IMG/VR virus record: IMGVR_UViG_3300001419_000016
Coordinates: 1-37,570 of that record
Reading direction: 5' to 3' (one strand)
DNA length: 37,570 bases
Source: a virus
The position numbers were made by a program, and so were the translations under genes. The notes under the pieces were generated by a model. That model was not told the DNA's origin. It saw nothing but the letters and a program-made list of their open reading frames with translations, and searched no databases. Positions 8,001 through 15,699 of the stretch are shown piece by piece (the stretch's first letter is position 1; the number at the start of each line of letters is the position of its first letter).

Positions 8001-8269
8001 TAGCTTTACTGAATGCTCAAGTACAAAATGAAATTGCTAAAGGTAAAGAAAACTTTATAGATGTTGAGCTTAAGAAAGCTAAAGTACAGTCTGAATTGGC
8101 TAAAGCTAAATTAGCTAAGTCAAATGCTGATATGGTTGATTTAGACTTCTTAGAGAAAGAATCAGGTAAATCTCATGAGAGAGATTTATTAAAGAGCCAA
8201 CAAAAATATGATAATGATTTACTAAAAGAAAGAGTTAAACAATTAAATAGTAAATCTAATAGTAATTAA
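5057..8269 (+). CDS. Portal protein precursor interrupted by an intein (N4 gp59-like position)
   Basis: A 1070-residue precursor; removal of the 368-residue intein (residues 474-841) leaves about 702 residues, a normal size for N4-type portals. Portal features in the exteins are 'VPRLIRKQAEWRYASLSEPF' near residue 90, 'NDVIIDPTCNGDI' near 233, 'KLPFVLAQYLPVRGSIYGEP' near 350, and the conserved 'SGISGQALGN'/'TATGIRSALDATSKRE' segment that the intein splits. The C-terminus (about 960-1060) is a long charged helix. The portal forms the dodecameric ring at the head vertex through which DNA enters and leaves. The start at 5057 has little Shine-Dalgarno signal; an ATG at 5069, preceded by GGAAC, is an alternative. 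Neighbours (small portal-adjacent gene, scaffold, capsid) support the call. Confidence 0.88.
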   Translation: MEPNMEDNDITIEDTKLDDLNELNPFKEEDSKLTSWKNPPKTSDLKQDLEDARSIHDTHVTKVNTWLDNLNITGSAKIPEVKGRSSVVPRLIRKQAEWRYASLSEPFLSTDDVFNIDPVSYEDKEAAAQNALVLNNQFNTKLNKVKFIDEYIRTAVDEGSVVVRVGWDFEEEEIEVEVPQYAMVPIQDPLKAQEMLSQGISPIERVQVGVTIEKQLRTVKNQPTLDICNYNDVIIDPTCNGDISKASFIIYRFDTSLSELEKDGKYSNLDKINIDNNSILNEPDSALSNNSSNTSFNFKDKPRKKFTAYEYWGYWDIDGTGIVKPIVATFVGDTFIRLEENPFPDKKLPFVLAQYLPVRGSIYGEPDGELLLDNQKIIGAVTRGMIDIMGRSANGQMGIRKDALDLTNKRRFENNEDYEFNASVDPRQGFYMHTYPEIPQSAQIMLNMQNAEAESLTGVKAFSSGISGQALGNMLDINTPIPMSNGTFKTMGEIVDGDTIIASNGGFTNVVKAHAIKYPKAAFDITFSNGATIKSGIEHLWTVKVTGTNRKLREWHTVDTATLADYFNKYSDRDNCNIYIPRLHRPRTTKTNVPIDPYTLGVWLGDSNSYGARFTTEDIEILDRINQAGYASSEGNSQNSGNAINYDIMDSSGNIKDSKTGQYLPNENTLHTKLRNHNFLKRYGGEKHIPEEYFEADYYIKLDLLRGLMDTGGYAHSGAFNIFYQKESRLKDDVIRLLYSMGTIPKISKYLSVNELNLRKSKYKNNLDIKANTPIYEIGFTLSDNPFYLSRKASKYKSPKHNNTYRITNIVKTDKVLMRCLTVDSADKLYAVGKEFTLTHNTATGIRSALDATSKRELGILRRLGEGIIQIGRKIISMNALFLSEEEVIRITNEEFITIRRDDLSGNFDLKLSISTAEADNEKAQELAFMLQTMGNNMDPSMSQMILADIAKLRKMPTLAKKILDYQPQPDPMIEKQKELELALLNAQVQNEIAKGKENFIDVELKKAKVQSELAKAKLAKSNADMVDLDFLEKESGKSHERDLLKSQQKYDNDLLKERVKQLNSKSNSN
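6476..7579 (+). mobile_element. Class 3-type intein with LAGLIDADG endonuclease, in the portal
   Basis: Intein of 368 residues (precursor 474-841). Block A is MLDINTPIPMSNGTFKTMGE, which begins with Met where ordinary inteins have Cys or Ser. Block B is GIEHLW, with His at intein position 66 and Trp at 68. Block F is MRCLTVDS, with Cys at position 347 in place of the usual Asp. Block G is TLTHN followed by Thr, with Thr at 366, His 367, Asn 368 and Thr as the +1 residue. Trp, Cys and Thr at these places are the signature of class 3 inteins, in which the block F Cys replaces the N-terminal nucleophile. Between B and F lies a two-motif LAGLIDADG endonuclease: LGVWLGDSN (Asp at 133) and LRGLMDTGGY. 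In the second motif Gly (239) stands where the catalytic Asp is expected, so cleavage activity may be lost. Confidence 0.92.
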
Positions 8270-8289
8270 AGTGAATAAAGATTTACAGT

Positions 8290-8357
8290 AGCACTTTTAA
8301 TAGTGTTATTTCTTGTGGTTCGCCACTTAACTTAGAAATCTCGCCTCTTGATAGAGG
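8290..8357 (+). promoter_or_regulatory. Three consecutive small hairpins between portal and next gene
   Basis: The 106-base gap after the portal holds three stem-loops. AGCACT/AGTGTT (8290-8295 with 8302-8307, one G-U) is followed by the U-rich ATTTCTT and could be a weak terminator. GTGG-TTCG-CCAC lies at 8315-8326. CCTCT-TGAT-AGAGG lies at 8344-8357, just before the double Shine-Dalgarno region GGGAGGACACGGAG of the gene at 8376. They may stabilise or process the capsid-gene mRNA or set relative expression of portal and capsid genes; this is inference from the folds only. Confidence 0.4.
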
Positions 8358-8375
8358 GAGGACACGGAGTATATA

Positions 8376-8711
8376 ATGGAAGAAGATTTAGACATAATTG
8401 AGTTAAATATCAATCACGCAAAAGAATCTATTGAAAAAATGGAAGCTTTGCTTAGGTTAACAGATAACAAAGATTTTATTAAAGTAATTAATGAAGGTTA
8501 CTTTGAAAAAGAAGCCAGTAGACTTGTTTTAATGAAAGCAGAGCCAAATATGGCTAGTGCTGAAAACCAAGATATGTTAGATAAAGCTATTATATCTATT
8601 GGACAGTTAAGGCAGTATTTCAGAACAGTTATTCATATGGGTAAGCTATCTATTAAAACTTTAAAAGAAGATCAGCAAACTAGAGAAGAAATGTTAGCTG
8701 AGGGAGTTTAA
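8376..8711 (+). CDS. Portal-adjacent small helical protein (N4 gp58-like position)
   Basis: A 111-residue, mainly helical protein: 'NINHAKESIEKMEALLRL', 'DFIKVINEGYFEKEASRLV', 'ENQDMLDKAIISIGQLRQY'. This pattern (ViNEGYFxxEAxRLV ... l..IgqLRqYf) is familiar from small proteins encoded next to the portal gene in many podo- and siphoviruses. The role is not settled; an assembly or connector role is inferred from its place between portal and scaffold. It has a strong ribosome binding region (GGAGGACACGGAG) ahead of ATG 8376 and ends one base before the next start. Confidence 0.7.
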   Translation: MEEDLDIIELNINHAKESIEKMEALLRLTDNKDFIKVINEGYFEKEASRLVLMKAEPNMASAENQDMLDKAIISIGQLRQYFRTVIHMGKLSIKTLKEDQQTREEMLAEGV

Positions 8712-8712
8712 T

Positions 8713-9828
8713 ATGGATACTGTAACTGAAATAGAAGAGAATGAAACTAACTTATTAGAAATGTCTGATGAAGAATTCCTTAATTCCCCTATTCCAGATA
8801 TGTCTGATAAGACAGAAGAGGATAAAGAAGATTCTGTAGAAGATTCTAATGAAGAAGTAACAGAAGAAGAAGAAGAAGATACAGAAGATAGCTCCAATAC
8901 CGAAAATTATCAGCAAGATACATCTGATGTATCTTCTGAAGAAGAGAAAACTACTCATATCCAAGAAGATAATGAAAAATTACCTAGTAGTGATACTAGC
9001 AATGATATTGATTATAAAAGTGAATATGAGAAGTTATTAGCACCATTTAAAGCTAACAATAGAGAGATGCAAGTTAGTAATGTAGACGAAGCATTATCTT
9101 TAATGAAGATGGGAGCTAATTATAATAAGAAGATGGAGGCATTAAAGCCTAACCTGAAGCTTATTAAAATGTTAGAGAAGAACGGCCTATTAGAAGAAGA
9201 TAAACTTAATTTTCTTATAGATTTGGATAAGAAGAATCCAGAAGCTATAGCTAAGTTTATGGCTGATAGTGGTGTTGATCCTCTAGATATTGATACGGAA
9301 AATAGTACTAATTATACTCCGAATACTTACAATGTTAATGACAAAGAAGTGGAACTGGATGAAGTCCTTGATGAAATTAGGGATAGTCCTTCATTTTCAA
9401 GCACTATCGAAGTTATAGGCAATAAGTGGGATGATAGAAGTAAACAAGTTCTATTAGAGACTCCTCAAATCATTAAGATAATTAATGATCACATGGAAAC
9501 AGGTATCTATAAACAGATTAATGATGTTGTAGAAAAAGAACGCATGTTAGGAAGACTCAGTGGACTATCCGATTTAGAGGCTTACAAAGCAGTTGGGGAT
9601 GCTATACAGGCAAATGGTGGTTTTAATACTCCAAATACCCAGACTGCTAAACAAAATAGAAATATTAGTAGTAGTAATACTGGTAAAGTTAATTCTGAAA
9701 TTAAAAGTAAGAAGAAAGCAGCCAGTAGTACAAAGAGTACTGCTAATAAAACAAATAATACTTCTTTAAATGCTTTATCTTTATCAGATGAAGAATTTGA
9801 GAAATTAACTTTAAGTAAATATTTATAA
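8713..9828 (+). CDS. Scaffold-like capsid assembly protein (N4 gp57-like position)
   Basis: A 371-residue hydrophilic protein directly upstream of the major capsid gene. Residues 1-85 are extremely acidic (runs of Glu and Asp). A middle region with helices follows ('LLAPFKANNREMQVSNVDEA', 'MKMGANYNKKMEALKPNLKL'), a pattern common in phage scaffolding proteins. Residues 315-355 are a Ser/Lys/Asn-rich linker, and the C-terminus is a short helix. The motif SDEEF occurs near both ends (residues about 17-21 and 357-361). Composition, length and position support a scaffold that guides procapsid assembly and is then lost; no protease is seen in the window. GGGAG precedes ATG 8713. Confidence 0.7.
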   Translation: MDTVTEIEENETNLLEMSDEEFLNSPIPDMSDKTEEDKEDSVEDSNEEVTEEEEEDTEDSSNTENYQQDTSDVSSEEEKTTHIQEDNEKLPSSDTSNDIDYKSEYEKLLAPFKANNREMQVSNVDEALSLMKMGANYNKKMEALKPNLKLIKMLEKNGLLEEDKLNFLIDLDKKNPEAIAKFMADSGVDPLDIDTENSTNYTPNTYNVNDKEVELDEVLDEIRDSPSFSSTIEVIGNKWDDRSKQVLLETPQIIKIINDHMETGIYKQINDVVEKERMLGRLSGLSDLEAYKAVGDAIQANGGFNTPNTQTAKQNRNISSSNTGKVNSEIKSKKKAASSTKSTANKTNNTSLNALSLSDEEFEKLTLSKYL

Positions 9829-9842
9829 TATAGGTGATTAAA

Positions 9843-11360
9843 ATGAGTATGATTTATAACGATCCTGTTGGAGGTTCTCCATCTTCAATTGGAAGTCAGA
9901 TTAGAACTGATTTCTTTGATAAAAAAGCATTAGTAGAAGCGGCTAAAGAAGCCTATTTTGGCCAGTTAGCTGATGTAACTAATATGCCTAAGAATATGGG
10001 TAAAACCATTAAAATGTTTCATTATCTTCCTATCTTAGATGATAGAAATATTAATGATCAAGGTATTGATGCAAATGGTGTTGTTGGGCAAGGAGATAAT
10101 AGTACTTCTCAGGCAACTATTGTAGTTACTCCTCCTGATGCATCTGGTACTGCTGGTGCAGGCGAACCTATGTATTTTGTTGGTACTGCAGCATGGGATA
10201 CAGATTTAGCTACTACTAAGGCTGCTGCTTTAGCTGAAGCAAAACAAGCTGTAGTTACTTATCTATTAAGTAGTGTTGTAGGTGCAGGTACTACTAATGA
10301 TTCATATGCTGAATTAAGTGTTACTGGTGCAGGCTCTGCTTATGACTTAGGTTATCGTTTTGCTGCTGCTACTTATACGGCAGATGCAGGTAATTTTTAT
10401 GCTTCATCTAAAGATGTAGGTACCATTAGTGGTAAAATTCCTCCTCTTACTGAAAATGGTGGACGTGTTAACCGTGTAGGTATGAAGCGTATTGAATTAG
10501 AAGGTTCTATTGAGAAATTCGGTTTCTTTGATGAATACACTCAGGAATCTTTGGATTTTGATTCTGATCCAGAATTATTGATGCATATTACTACTGAATC
10601 TGTTAAAGCTGCTAATGAAATTACAGAAGACCAATTACAAATTGATTTGTTAAATGGTGCAGGAGTAATTCGGTATACAGGTAATGCTACTAGTTCTGCT
10701 ACGCTACAAGGTAATGATTTAGCATCTCCATTTGCTGCAGATAATACTAATGATTTAGTTACATATAATGACTTAATTAAGCTTTCTATTGAATTGGATA
10801 ATAACCGTTGTCCTAAGAATACTAAGCTTATTTCTGGTTCTCGTATGATAGATACTAAAGTAATTAATGCTGCTCGTTATATGTATGTTGGTTCTGAGCT
10901 TACTTCTACTATAATGCGTATGACTGACTATCATGGTAATCAGGCATTTATTCCTGTAGCTCAATATGCTTCTGCTGGTAGTGTAGCTAAAGGCGAAATA
11001 GGTGCAGTAGGCGATTTCCGTATTATTGTTGTTCCTGAAATGATGCATTGGGAAGCTGCTGGAGCTACTGTAACTGATCCAGATGGAAGTAATGTATTCC
11101 GTTTTGGTCATGATGGTACTAACTATCGCTTTAATGTTTATCCAATGTTAGTTGTTGGTGATGCTTCATTTACTACTATTGGTTTCCAAACTGATGGTAA
11201 AACAGTGAAGTATAAAATTAATCATAAGAAGCCTGGTGAAACAGTACGTCCTGAAGACCCATATGGTGAAACAGGATTCTATTCAATTAAGTGGTACTAT
11301 GGAACTATGATTAAACGTCCAGAACGTATTGCTATTATCAAGACCATTGCTGAGATTTAA
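9843..11360 (+). CDS. Major capsid protein (N4 gp56-like)
   Basis: 505 residues from ATG 9843; AGGTG 6 bases upstream favours this start over the in-frame GTG at 9834. The segment 'RVNRVGMKRIELEGSIEKFG' then 'FFDEYTQESLDFDSDPELLM' and 'ANEITEDQLQIDLLNGAGVI' matches my memory of N4-type major capsid proteins, as does the late 'DFRIIVVPEMMHWEAAG' and C-terminal 'FYSIKWYYGTMIKRPERIA'. It is expected to form the icosahedral shell with an HK97-type fold. N4's protein is about 400 residues, so this one is about 100 longer. An Ala/Thr/Gly-rich stretch at residues about 80-190, between 'IDANGVVGQGDNSTSQ' and 'GTISGKIPPLTENGGR', probably accounts for the extra length as a surface domain. An intrinsic terminator follows the stop. 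Confidence 0.85.
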   Translation: MSMIYNDPVGGSPSSIGSQIRTDFFDKKALVEAAKEAYFGQLADVTNMPKNMGKTIKMFHYLPILDDRNINDQGIDANGVVGQGDNSTSQATIVVTPPDASGTAGAGEPMYFVGTAAWDTDLATTKAAALAEAKQAVVTYLLSSVVGAGTTNDSYAELSVTGAGSAYDLGYRFAAATYTADAGNFYASSKDVGTISGKIPPLTENGGRVNRVGMKRIELEGSIEKFGFFDEYTQESLDFDSDPELLMHITTESVKAANEITEDQLQIDLLNGAGVIRYTGNATSSATLQGNDLASPFAADNTNDLVTYNDLIKLSIELDNNRCPKNTKLISGSRMIDTKVINAARYMYVGSELTSTIMRMTDYHGNQAFIPVAQYASAGSVAKGEIGAVGDFRIIVVPEMMHWEAAGATVTDPDGSNVFRFGHDGTNYRFNVYPMLVVGDASFTTIGFQTDGKTVKYKINHKKPGETVRPEDPYGETGFYSIKWYYGTMIKRPERIAIIKTIAEI

Positions 11361-11381
11361 TGGTTAAGTACTAAAAAGAGT

Positions 11382-11415
11382 AAAGTCCTTTAATTAGGAC
11401 TTTGCTTTTATTTTT
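11382..11415 (+). terminator. Intrinsic terminator after the major capsid gene
   Basis: AAAGTCCT (11382-11389) pairs perfectly with AGGACTTT (11396-11403) around a six-base loop, followed by GCTTTTATTTTT. The 8-bp stem plus T tract, 21 bases after the capsid stop, is a standard Rho-independent terminator. It would uncouple the highly expressed capsid gene from the five genes and vRNAP downstream. Confidence 0.8.
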
Positions 11416-11460
11416 ATTAAAAGTGGTATCACCCTCTATAAAAAGATAAGGAAGTTTAAA

Positions 11461-12030
11461 ATGAGTAATGAAAATGAAGAAGAAGTAGTATTAGAAGATG
11501 AATTAACAGTTCTTAAAAAGAGAGCTGATTTAATGGGAATCAAGTATAGCCCTAATATTGGCATACAGACTCTTAAAGCAAAGATTAATGATAAGATAGG
11601 GGATAAGTCTACTCAGCCTAAAAAGACTTCAAAAAAGGCTGCTATGACTCTTAAAGAGTATGAAGAATATACTAGAAGAATCTCTTTTAGAGATGCAGGT
11701 AAAAAAGTAAGAGTAAGAATTACTTGTATGAATCCATTAAAGAAGAATTGGGAAGGTGAAATTATCTCAGTTGGTTCAGCTAAATTAGGTACATTTAAAG
11801 AATATGTTCCTTTTAATACAGAATCATGGCATGTATCTAATATTATTTATCAGGAATTAAAAGAAAGAAAATGTTCAATTTTCGTTAATACTAAATTACC
11901 TAGTGGTATGACAGTACGTAAAGCTAAGCAAGTTAATGAGTTCTCTATTGAAAGATTAGACCCATTAAGTAAAGAAGAGTTAAAAGATTTAGCACAACAA
12001 CAAGCTATGTCTGGTAGTATAGATAATTAA
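11461..12030 (+). CDS. Small virion-associated protein with SAP/HeH-like N-terminus (N4 gp55-like position)
   Basis: A 189-residue protein. After an acidic start, residues about 14-47 ('LTVLKKRADLMGIKYSPNIG' then 'IQTLKAKINDKI') have the helix-extension-helix look of SAP/HeH domains, often nucleic-acid binding. A Lys-rich linker and a conserved-looking basic domain follow ('RVRITCMNPLKKNWEGEIIS', 'FNTESWHVSNIIYQELKERK'). It is the first gene after the capsid terminator and has a good ribosome binding site (AAGGAAG). Position matches N4 gp55. The role is unknown; DNA or capsid contact inside the head is a guess from the SAP-like region. Confidence 0.6.
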   Translation: MSNENEEEVVLEDELTVLKKRADLMGIKYSPNIGIQTLKAKINDKIGDKSTQPKKTSKKAAMTLKEYEEYTRRISFRDAGKKVRVRITCMNPLKKNWEGEIISVGSAKLGTFKEYVPFNTESWHVSNIIYQELKERKCSIFVNTKLPSGMTVRKAKQVNEFSIERLDPLSKEELKDLAQQQAMSGSIDN

Positions 12031-12046
12031 AATTTAGGAGTTTTAC

Positions 12047-13234
12047 ATGGCTAAGATATCAGTACAAGATATAACATCTGATTTAGCAAATAATACTGGA
12101 GTATTAGATGAATTAATGTTCTCTTTACAAGAGAAATTAGATACTCAATATGAAAATGGTAGAATTAAGGGATCAGATTATTCTAAAGTATATCTTGGCT
12201 CTGTAGAAGCTGTATTACAACAAAGCATTATATTTTTATTGGGTAAACAGCAAGCAGATAAACAGGCTGAATTACTTTCAGCACAAACAGAAATAGCTTT
12301 AGAGGAAGCTAAATTAATCCCTAAAAAGGGATTACAGATGGATGCTGATATTGCTAAAACAAATGCAGAAATAGCACTAATCCAACAAAATACTTTAAAT
12401 GCAGAAAAAGAAGGAGCTATTTTATCTAGAAATTTAGATAAACTTTCTACAGAAATATCTTTATTAAATGCAGAGATTACTAATAAGAGTATTGAAGGAA
12501 ATTTATTAAGAGAACAAATAGATAAAACTTCTGCTGAGACTAATAGAATAATTGCTGAAACATCTATAATAGGTAAAGAATTAGAAATTAAAGCACAAGA
12601 ATTAATTATTAGACAGAATGAAGCTAAGATTAAGTTATATGAACTTAGTACAGTATTACCTACTGAAAATAGATTAAAAGAAGCTCAAATAAATAAGTTA
12701 GAAAAAGAGTTATTAGTATTAGTAAATCAATCCAGTAAACTTAACCAAGAAACAAATAATCTTAAAGAAGAATTTAAGAATATATCTAAACAAGGAGAAG
12801 TTTTAATTAACCAAGCTTCTAAACTTGAACAAGAAGTAGATAATCTTGAAGAAGAGCTTAAGAATATAACCAAACAAGGTAATGTGATAGATAACCAAGC
12901 AGATAAAATAGAAGAAGAGGCTGAATTACTTAGACATAAGCAATTAATAGAAAGAGCACAAATAGATGATGAGATTACTATTGGGGATAATTATATTCTT
13001 AGAGGAGTTCCTGCATCTGGAATTGCGGCAGGAGTAATAGGTAAGCAGAAAAATTTAATACAAGCACAGACTGATGGATTTACTGATGACGCATTAATTA
13101 AAGCTGCTAAGATTAAAGCAGATGTACTTGCAGCAGGAGCTTCATTAGGAGCATTTACTAGCTTAAGGGTACAAGATTATCCAATTGATTATGGTTCGGA
13201 ATTATCTTCTATGAAAGCTAAATCTGAAGGATAA
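12047..13234 (+). CDS. Long coiled-coil virion protein (N4 gp54-like position)
   Basis: A 395-residue protein. Residues about 65-300 are nearly continuous heptad-type helix rich in Glu, Lys, Gln, Leu and Asn. An internal near-repeat of about 34 residues is visible ('NLKEEFKNISKQGEVLINQA' against 'NLEEELKNITKQGNVIDNQA'). The C-terminus is a compact Ala/Gly-rich domain ending 'LRVQDYPIDYGSELSSMKAK'. AGGAG stands before ATG 12047. By position it corresponds to N4 gp54, which I recall as reported in the tail structure; here it is safest to call it an internal or tail-associated coiled-coil protein. Confidence 0.6.
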   Translation: MAKISVQDITSDLANNTGVLDELMFSLQEKLDTQYENGRIKGSDYSKVYLGSVEAVLQQSIIFLLGKQQADKQAELLSAQTEIALEEAKLIPKKGLQMDADIAKTNAEIALIQQNTLNAEKEGAILSRNLDKLSTEISLLNAEITNKSIEGNLLREQIDKTSAETNRIIAETSIIGKELEIKAQELIIRQNEAKIKLYELSTVLPTENRLKEAQINKLEKELLVLVNQSSKLNQETNNLKEEFKNISKQGEVLINQASKLEQEVDNLEEELKNITKQGNVIDNQADKIEEEAELLRHKQLIERAQIDDEITIGDNYILRGVPASGIAAGVIGKQKNLIQAQTDGFTDDALIKAAKIKADVLAAGASLGAFTSLRVQDYPIDYGSELSSMKAKSEG

Positions 13235-13236
13235 CA

Positions 13237-15681
13237 ATGTTTAGTGGGAAAAAGATTTATACTTCTTCTGTATCTACTCTACCTTTAATGCCAGATGAAA
13301 AGGAGAATAGATTAACGACTGCTGTTTTTATGGCTATCTTTGAAGGAACATCTATTGTAGATAATATTATTCAAGTAGCTAGTTCTGGATTAGGAGTAGA
13401 TATAGATAAGTATATTTCTTATGGTAAGAAAAAGTATATATTTGGTCTTCCTTCTGGAAAATTAACTGAAACAGGTCTTGATAGACATAAATTAAATAAA
13501 TTATTTCAAAGATTAGAAGGAACTTACATTGAACCAGTTAGATACGGTAATGTCCCCTTAGAGCATTATGGAAAGGTATTTTTAAGAGAGAACTTACCTC
13601 CAATATATACAGCTCCTGATGGAGCTAGATATGGCTATGATGGTACTTATTTTGTAGAGCCTTATGTTATTCCTACTCTTCCTCCAAAAGTAAAAGTATG
13701 TACTACGGTAGAGGGAGAAGAAGGGCCAGTGAAGGTATGTACACTTGAACAACCTCCAGCTCCTGATACCATTATTTATAGACACCAGTTTACAGAAACT
13801 ATTTATAGGTATAGGTATGAAACTGTAATCTATTATGGTGATACTTATGGATTTGAGAAAATTACTTATGAAGTACCTAATAGTATTGCTATCTTATATG
13901 ATAGATATAAGATAAATTTAACTAAAGGTACTTCTACTTTCATAAGCAGTGAATCTTATGAAATTCCTCTTGTAGACTTAAATAAAATATACTATTACGG
14001 AGAAGCTATTTTTAATAAAACTCCGGGACAAGTAACTCCTTTTATGTTTGATATTGAAGACCCTCAATATGAAGAATTAAAAGAAGTTGAGGATACTTCT
14101 ATAGATATTGCTCAATTTATGCCTATAGCAGTATTAAAAAAAGATTTTAAAAACGTATCTGATCACGAATATAGCTCTGTAAAAGGGTTATTAGATACTG
14201 TTAATATACCTATTGATGGCATCATAGAACAATTAGATTCTAATGAAGGAGCACAATATATAAAAGGAGCATATGTACTATTTGGTACTAATATGTTTTC
14301 TAAAAATCAATATGATTTAGCTGCTTTATATCAATTTTTTGGTTTATTGGCTGGAGCAACTACTACTAATGCTTATTTTAATGTTCCTAACCATGTAGAA
14401 ATTCCTAATTGTACTGGAGAAGCAAATAGGGATTTTCCAGATTGCATAAATACCCATATGCCTCCTAACATAAATTCTTTATCTAAAGGGGAGCATAGCT
14501 TTACTATAGAAGAGTCTACTTTTAGATTAGATTTAATATATAAAGAAGTATCAGTATCCAGAGAATATGGTAGATACAGTTCTTATGTAAAAGTAGGAGA
14601 TTATGCTAGTGAATGGAAAGCTGCATCTGATCCCTATTATCCAGATGGGAATGTAGGTGCATATTGGAGACCTGATACAGTAACAGTAAATGACGGTTCC
14701 TACACTCTGATATATCAAAATACTGAGGAGTACTATACTAAAATTCATATAGAAGCTCCTTTATATGCATATTCTCTTCTTGCAGGAGAAAGGTATCAAA
14801 CCATATATCACTATATAACTAATGAGCCTGATTATCAGGAAATGATGATTATTCCTCTTAGTATTAAAGCAATAGAATCTTTACCTAAGTTATATAGAGA
14901 AAAAGTATTACAAAGAGCGTTACATTTAGTTATTTATTCACAACAGGTAACTAAATTAAAATGGTATGAGACATCCTTTTTTCTTTTTCTTGTTCAAGCT
15001 ATATTATTAGTAGTTGGTGCTTATCATTTTTATCTTGGTATACAGTCCGCTATGGCAGCAGCAGTTAAAGCAGCTATTACTCAAGTAGGAGTAAATACTA
15101 TTACTGTAGCTACTTTAAAAACAATTGCTTTAAAAGCTGCTGCTTATTACATAGCAGGAGCAGTAATAAAAAGCATTGTTATTAAATTAGCATTAGGATT
15201 TCTAGTAAAAAAATTAGAAGCAGAAGTTGCATTATTAGTTATCTTAGTAGGCTATATTAGTTATACTGGATATACCACAGGTAAAATTGGATTACCTTCT
15301 GTAAAAGAGTTAATGTCTTTTGTAGATATAACTACAGAAGCCGTTAATATAGATACAGCAATTAAGAATGAAGCTATAGCAGATGAGTATGAATCGTGGT
15401 ATAAAACAAATAAAGAGAGACAAGAAGAATTAGATAATGCATATGATATGCTTAATACTAATAATTCTAATATTATAGATTATTTGGATATAACAAGAGT
15501 AACTACTAATATGTTTACCGGAGAAACTGCTAGTCAATTTTATGAGAGAGCATTAACTACAAATCCTGGAGCAATAGCTATACAATCAGTATCAGATTAC
15601 TATGATAATATGTTAAAGTTACCTAAGAACAATATAAGTTTACCTTATATTTCTGACATAGATGATAGATTATTAGTTTAA
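13237..15681 (+). CDS. Large internal virion protein with membrane-active region (N4 gp53-like position)
   Basis: An 814-residue protein. Residues 1-560 are mostly beta and Tyr-rich, with two Cys-containing segments (KVCTTVEGEEGPVKVCTLEQ; IPNCTGEANRDFPDCINTHM). Residues about 576-685 are strongly hydrophobic and Ala-rich ('SFFLFLVQAILLVVGAYHFY', 'AAAYYIAGAVIKSIVIKLAL', 'ALLVILVGYISYTGY') and can form several membrane helices. A charged helical tail follows. A phage structural-block protein with a membrane segment just before the vRNAP gene is a good candidate for an ejection protein that forms a channel through the host envelope for DNA and vRNAP. That role is inferred. It starts 2 bases after the upstream stop, with GAAGGA before ATG. 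Confidence 0.6.
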   Translation: MFSGKKIYTSSVSTLPLMPDEKENRLTTAVFMAIFEGTSIVDNIIQVASSGLGVDIDKYISYGKKKYIFGLPSGKLTETGLDRHKLNKLFQRLEGTYIEPVRYGNVPLEHYGKVFLRENLPPIYTAPDGARYGYDGTYFVEPYVIPTLPPKVKVCTTVEGEEGPVKVCTLEQPPAPDTIIYRHQFTETIYRYRYETVIYYGDTYGFEKITYEVPNSIAILYDRYKINLTKGTSTFISSESYEIPLVDLNKIYYYGEAIFNKTPGQVTPFMFDIEDPQYEELKEVEDTSIDIAQFMPIAVLKKDFKNVSDHEYSSVKGLLDTVNIPIDGIIEQLDSNEGAQYIKGAYVLFGTNMFSKNQYDLAALYQFFGLLAGATTTNAYFNVPNHVEIPNCTGEANRDFPDCINTHMPPNINSLSKGEHSFTIEESTFRLDLIYKEVSVSREYGRYSSYVKVGDYASEWKAASDPYYPDGNVGAYWRPDTVTVNDGSYTLIYQNTEEYYTKIHIEAPLYAYSLLAGERYQTIYHYITNEPDYQEMMIIPLSIKAIESLPKLYREKVLQRALHLVIYSQQVTKLKWYETSFFLFLVQAILLVVGAYHFYLGIQSAMAAAVKAAITQVGVNTITVATLKTIALKAAAYYIAGAVIKSIVIKLALGFLVKKLEAEVALLVILVGYISYTGYTTGKIGLPSVKELMSFVDITTEAVNIDTAIKNEAIADEYESWYKTNKERQEELDNAYDMLNTNNSNIIDYLDITRVTTNMFTGETASQFYERALTTNPGAIAIQSVSDYYDNMLKLPKNNISLPYISDIDDRLLV

Positions 15682-15699
15682 TAAATATAGGAGATAGAT

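Noticed and set aside
8348-8377. TTGATA-18 bases-TATAAT, resembling a sigma-70 promoter
   Set aside because: The TATAAT overlaps the start codon of the 8376 gene and the TTGATA lies in a hairpin; transcription would begin inside the gene.
11414-11442. Possible host promoter (TTATTA/TATAAA) after the capsid terminator
   Set aside because: A promoter is expected here, but the -35 match is poor and AT-rich sequence gives such matches by chance.
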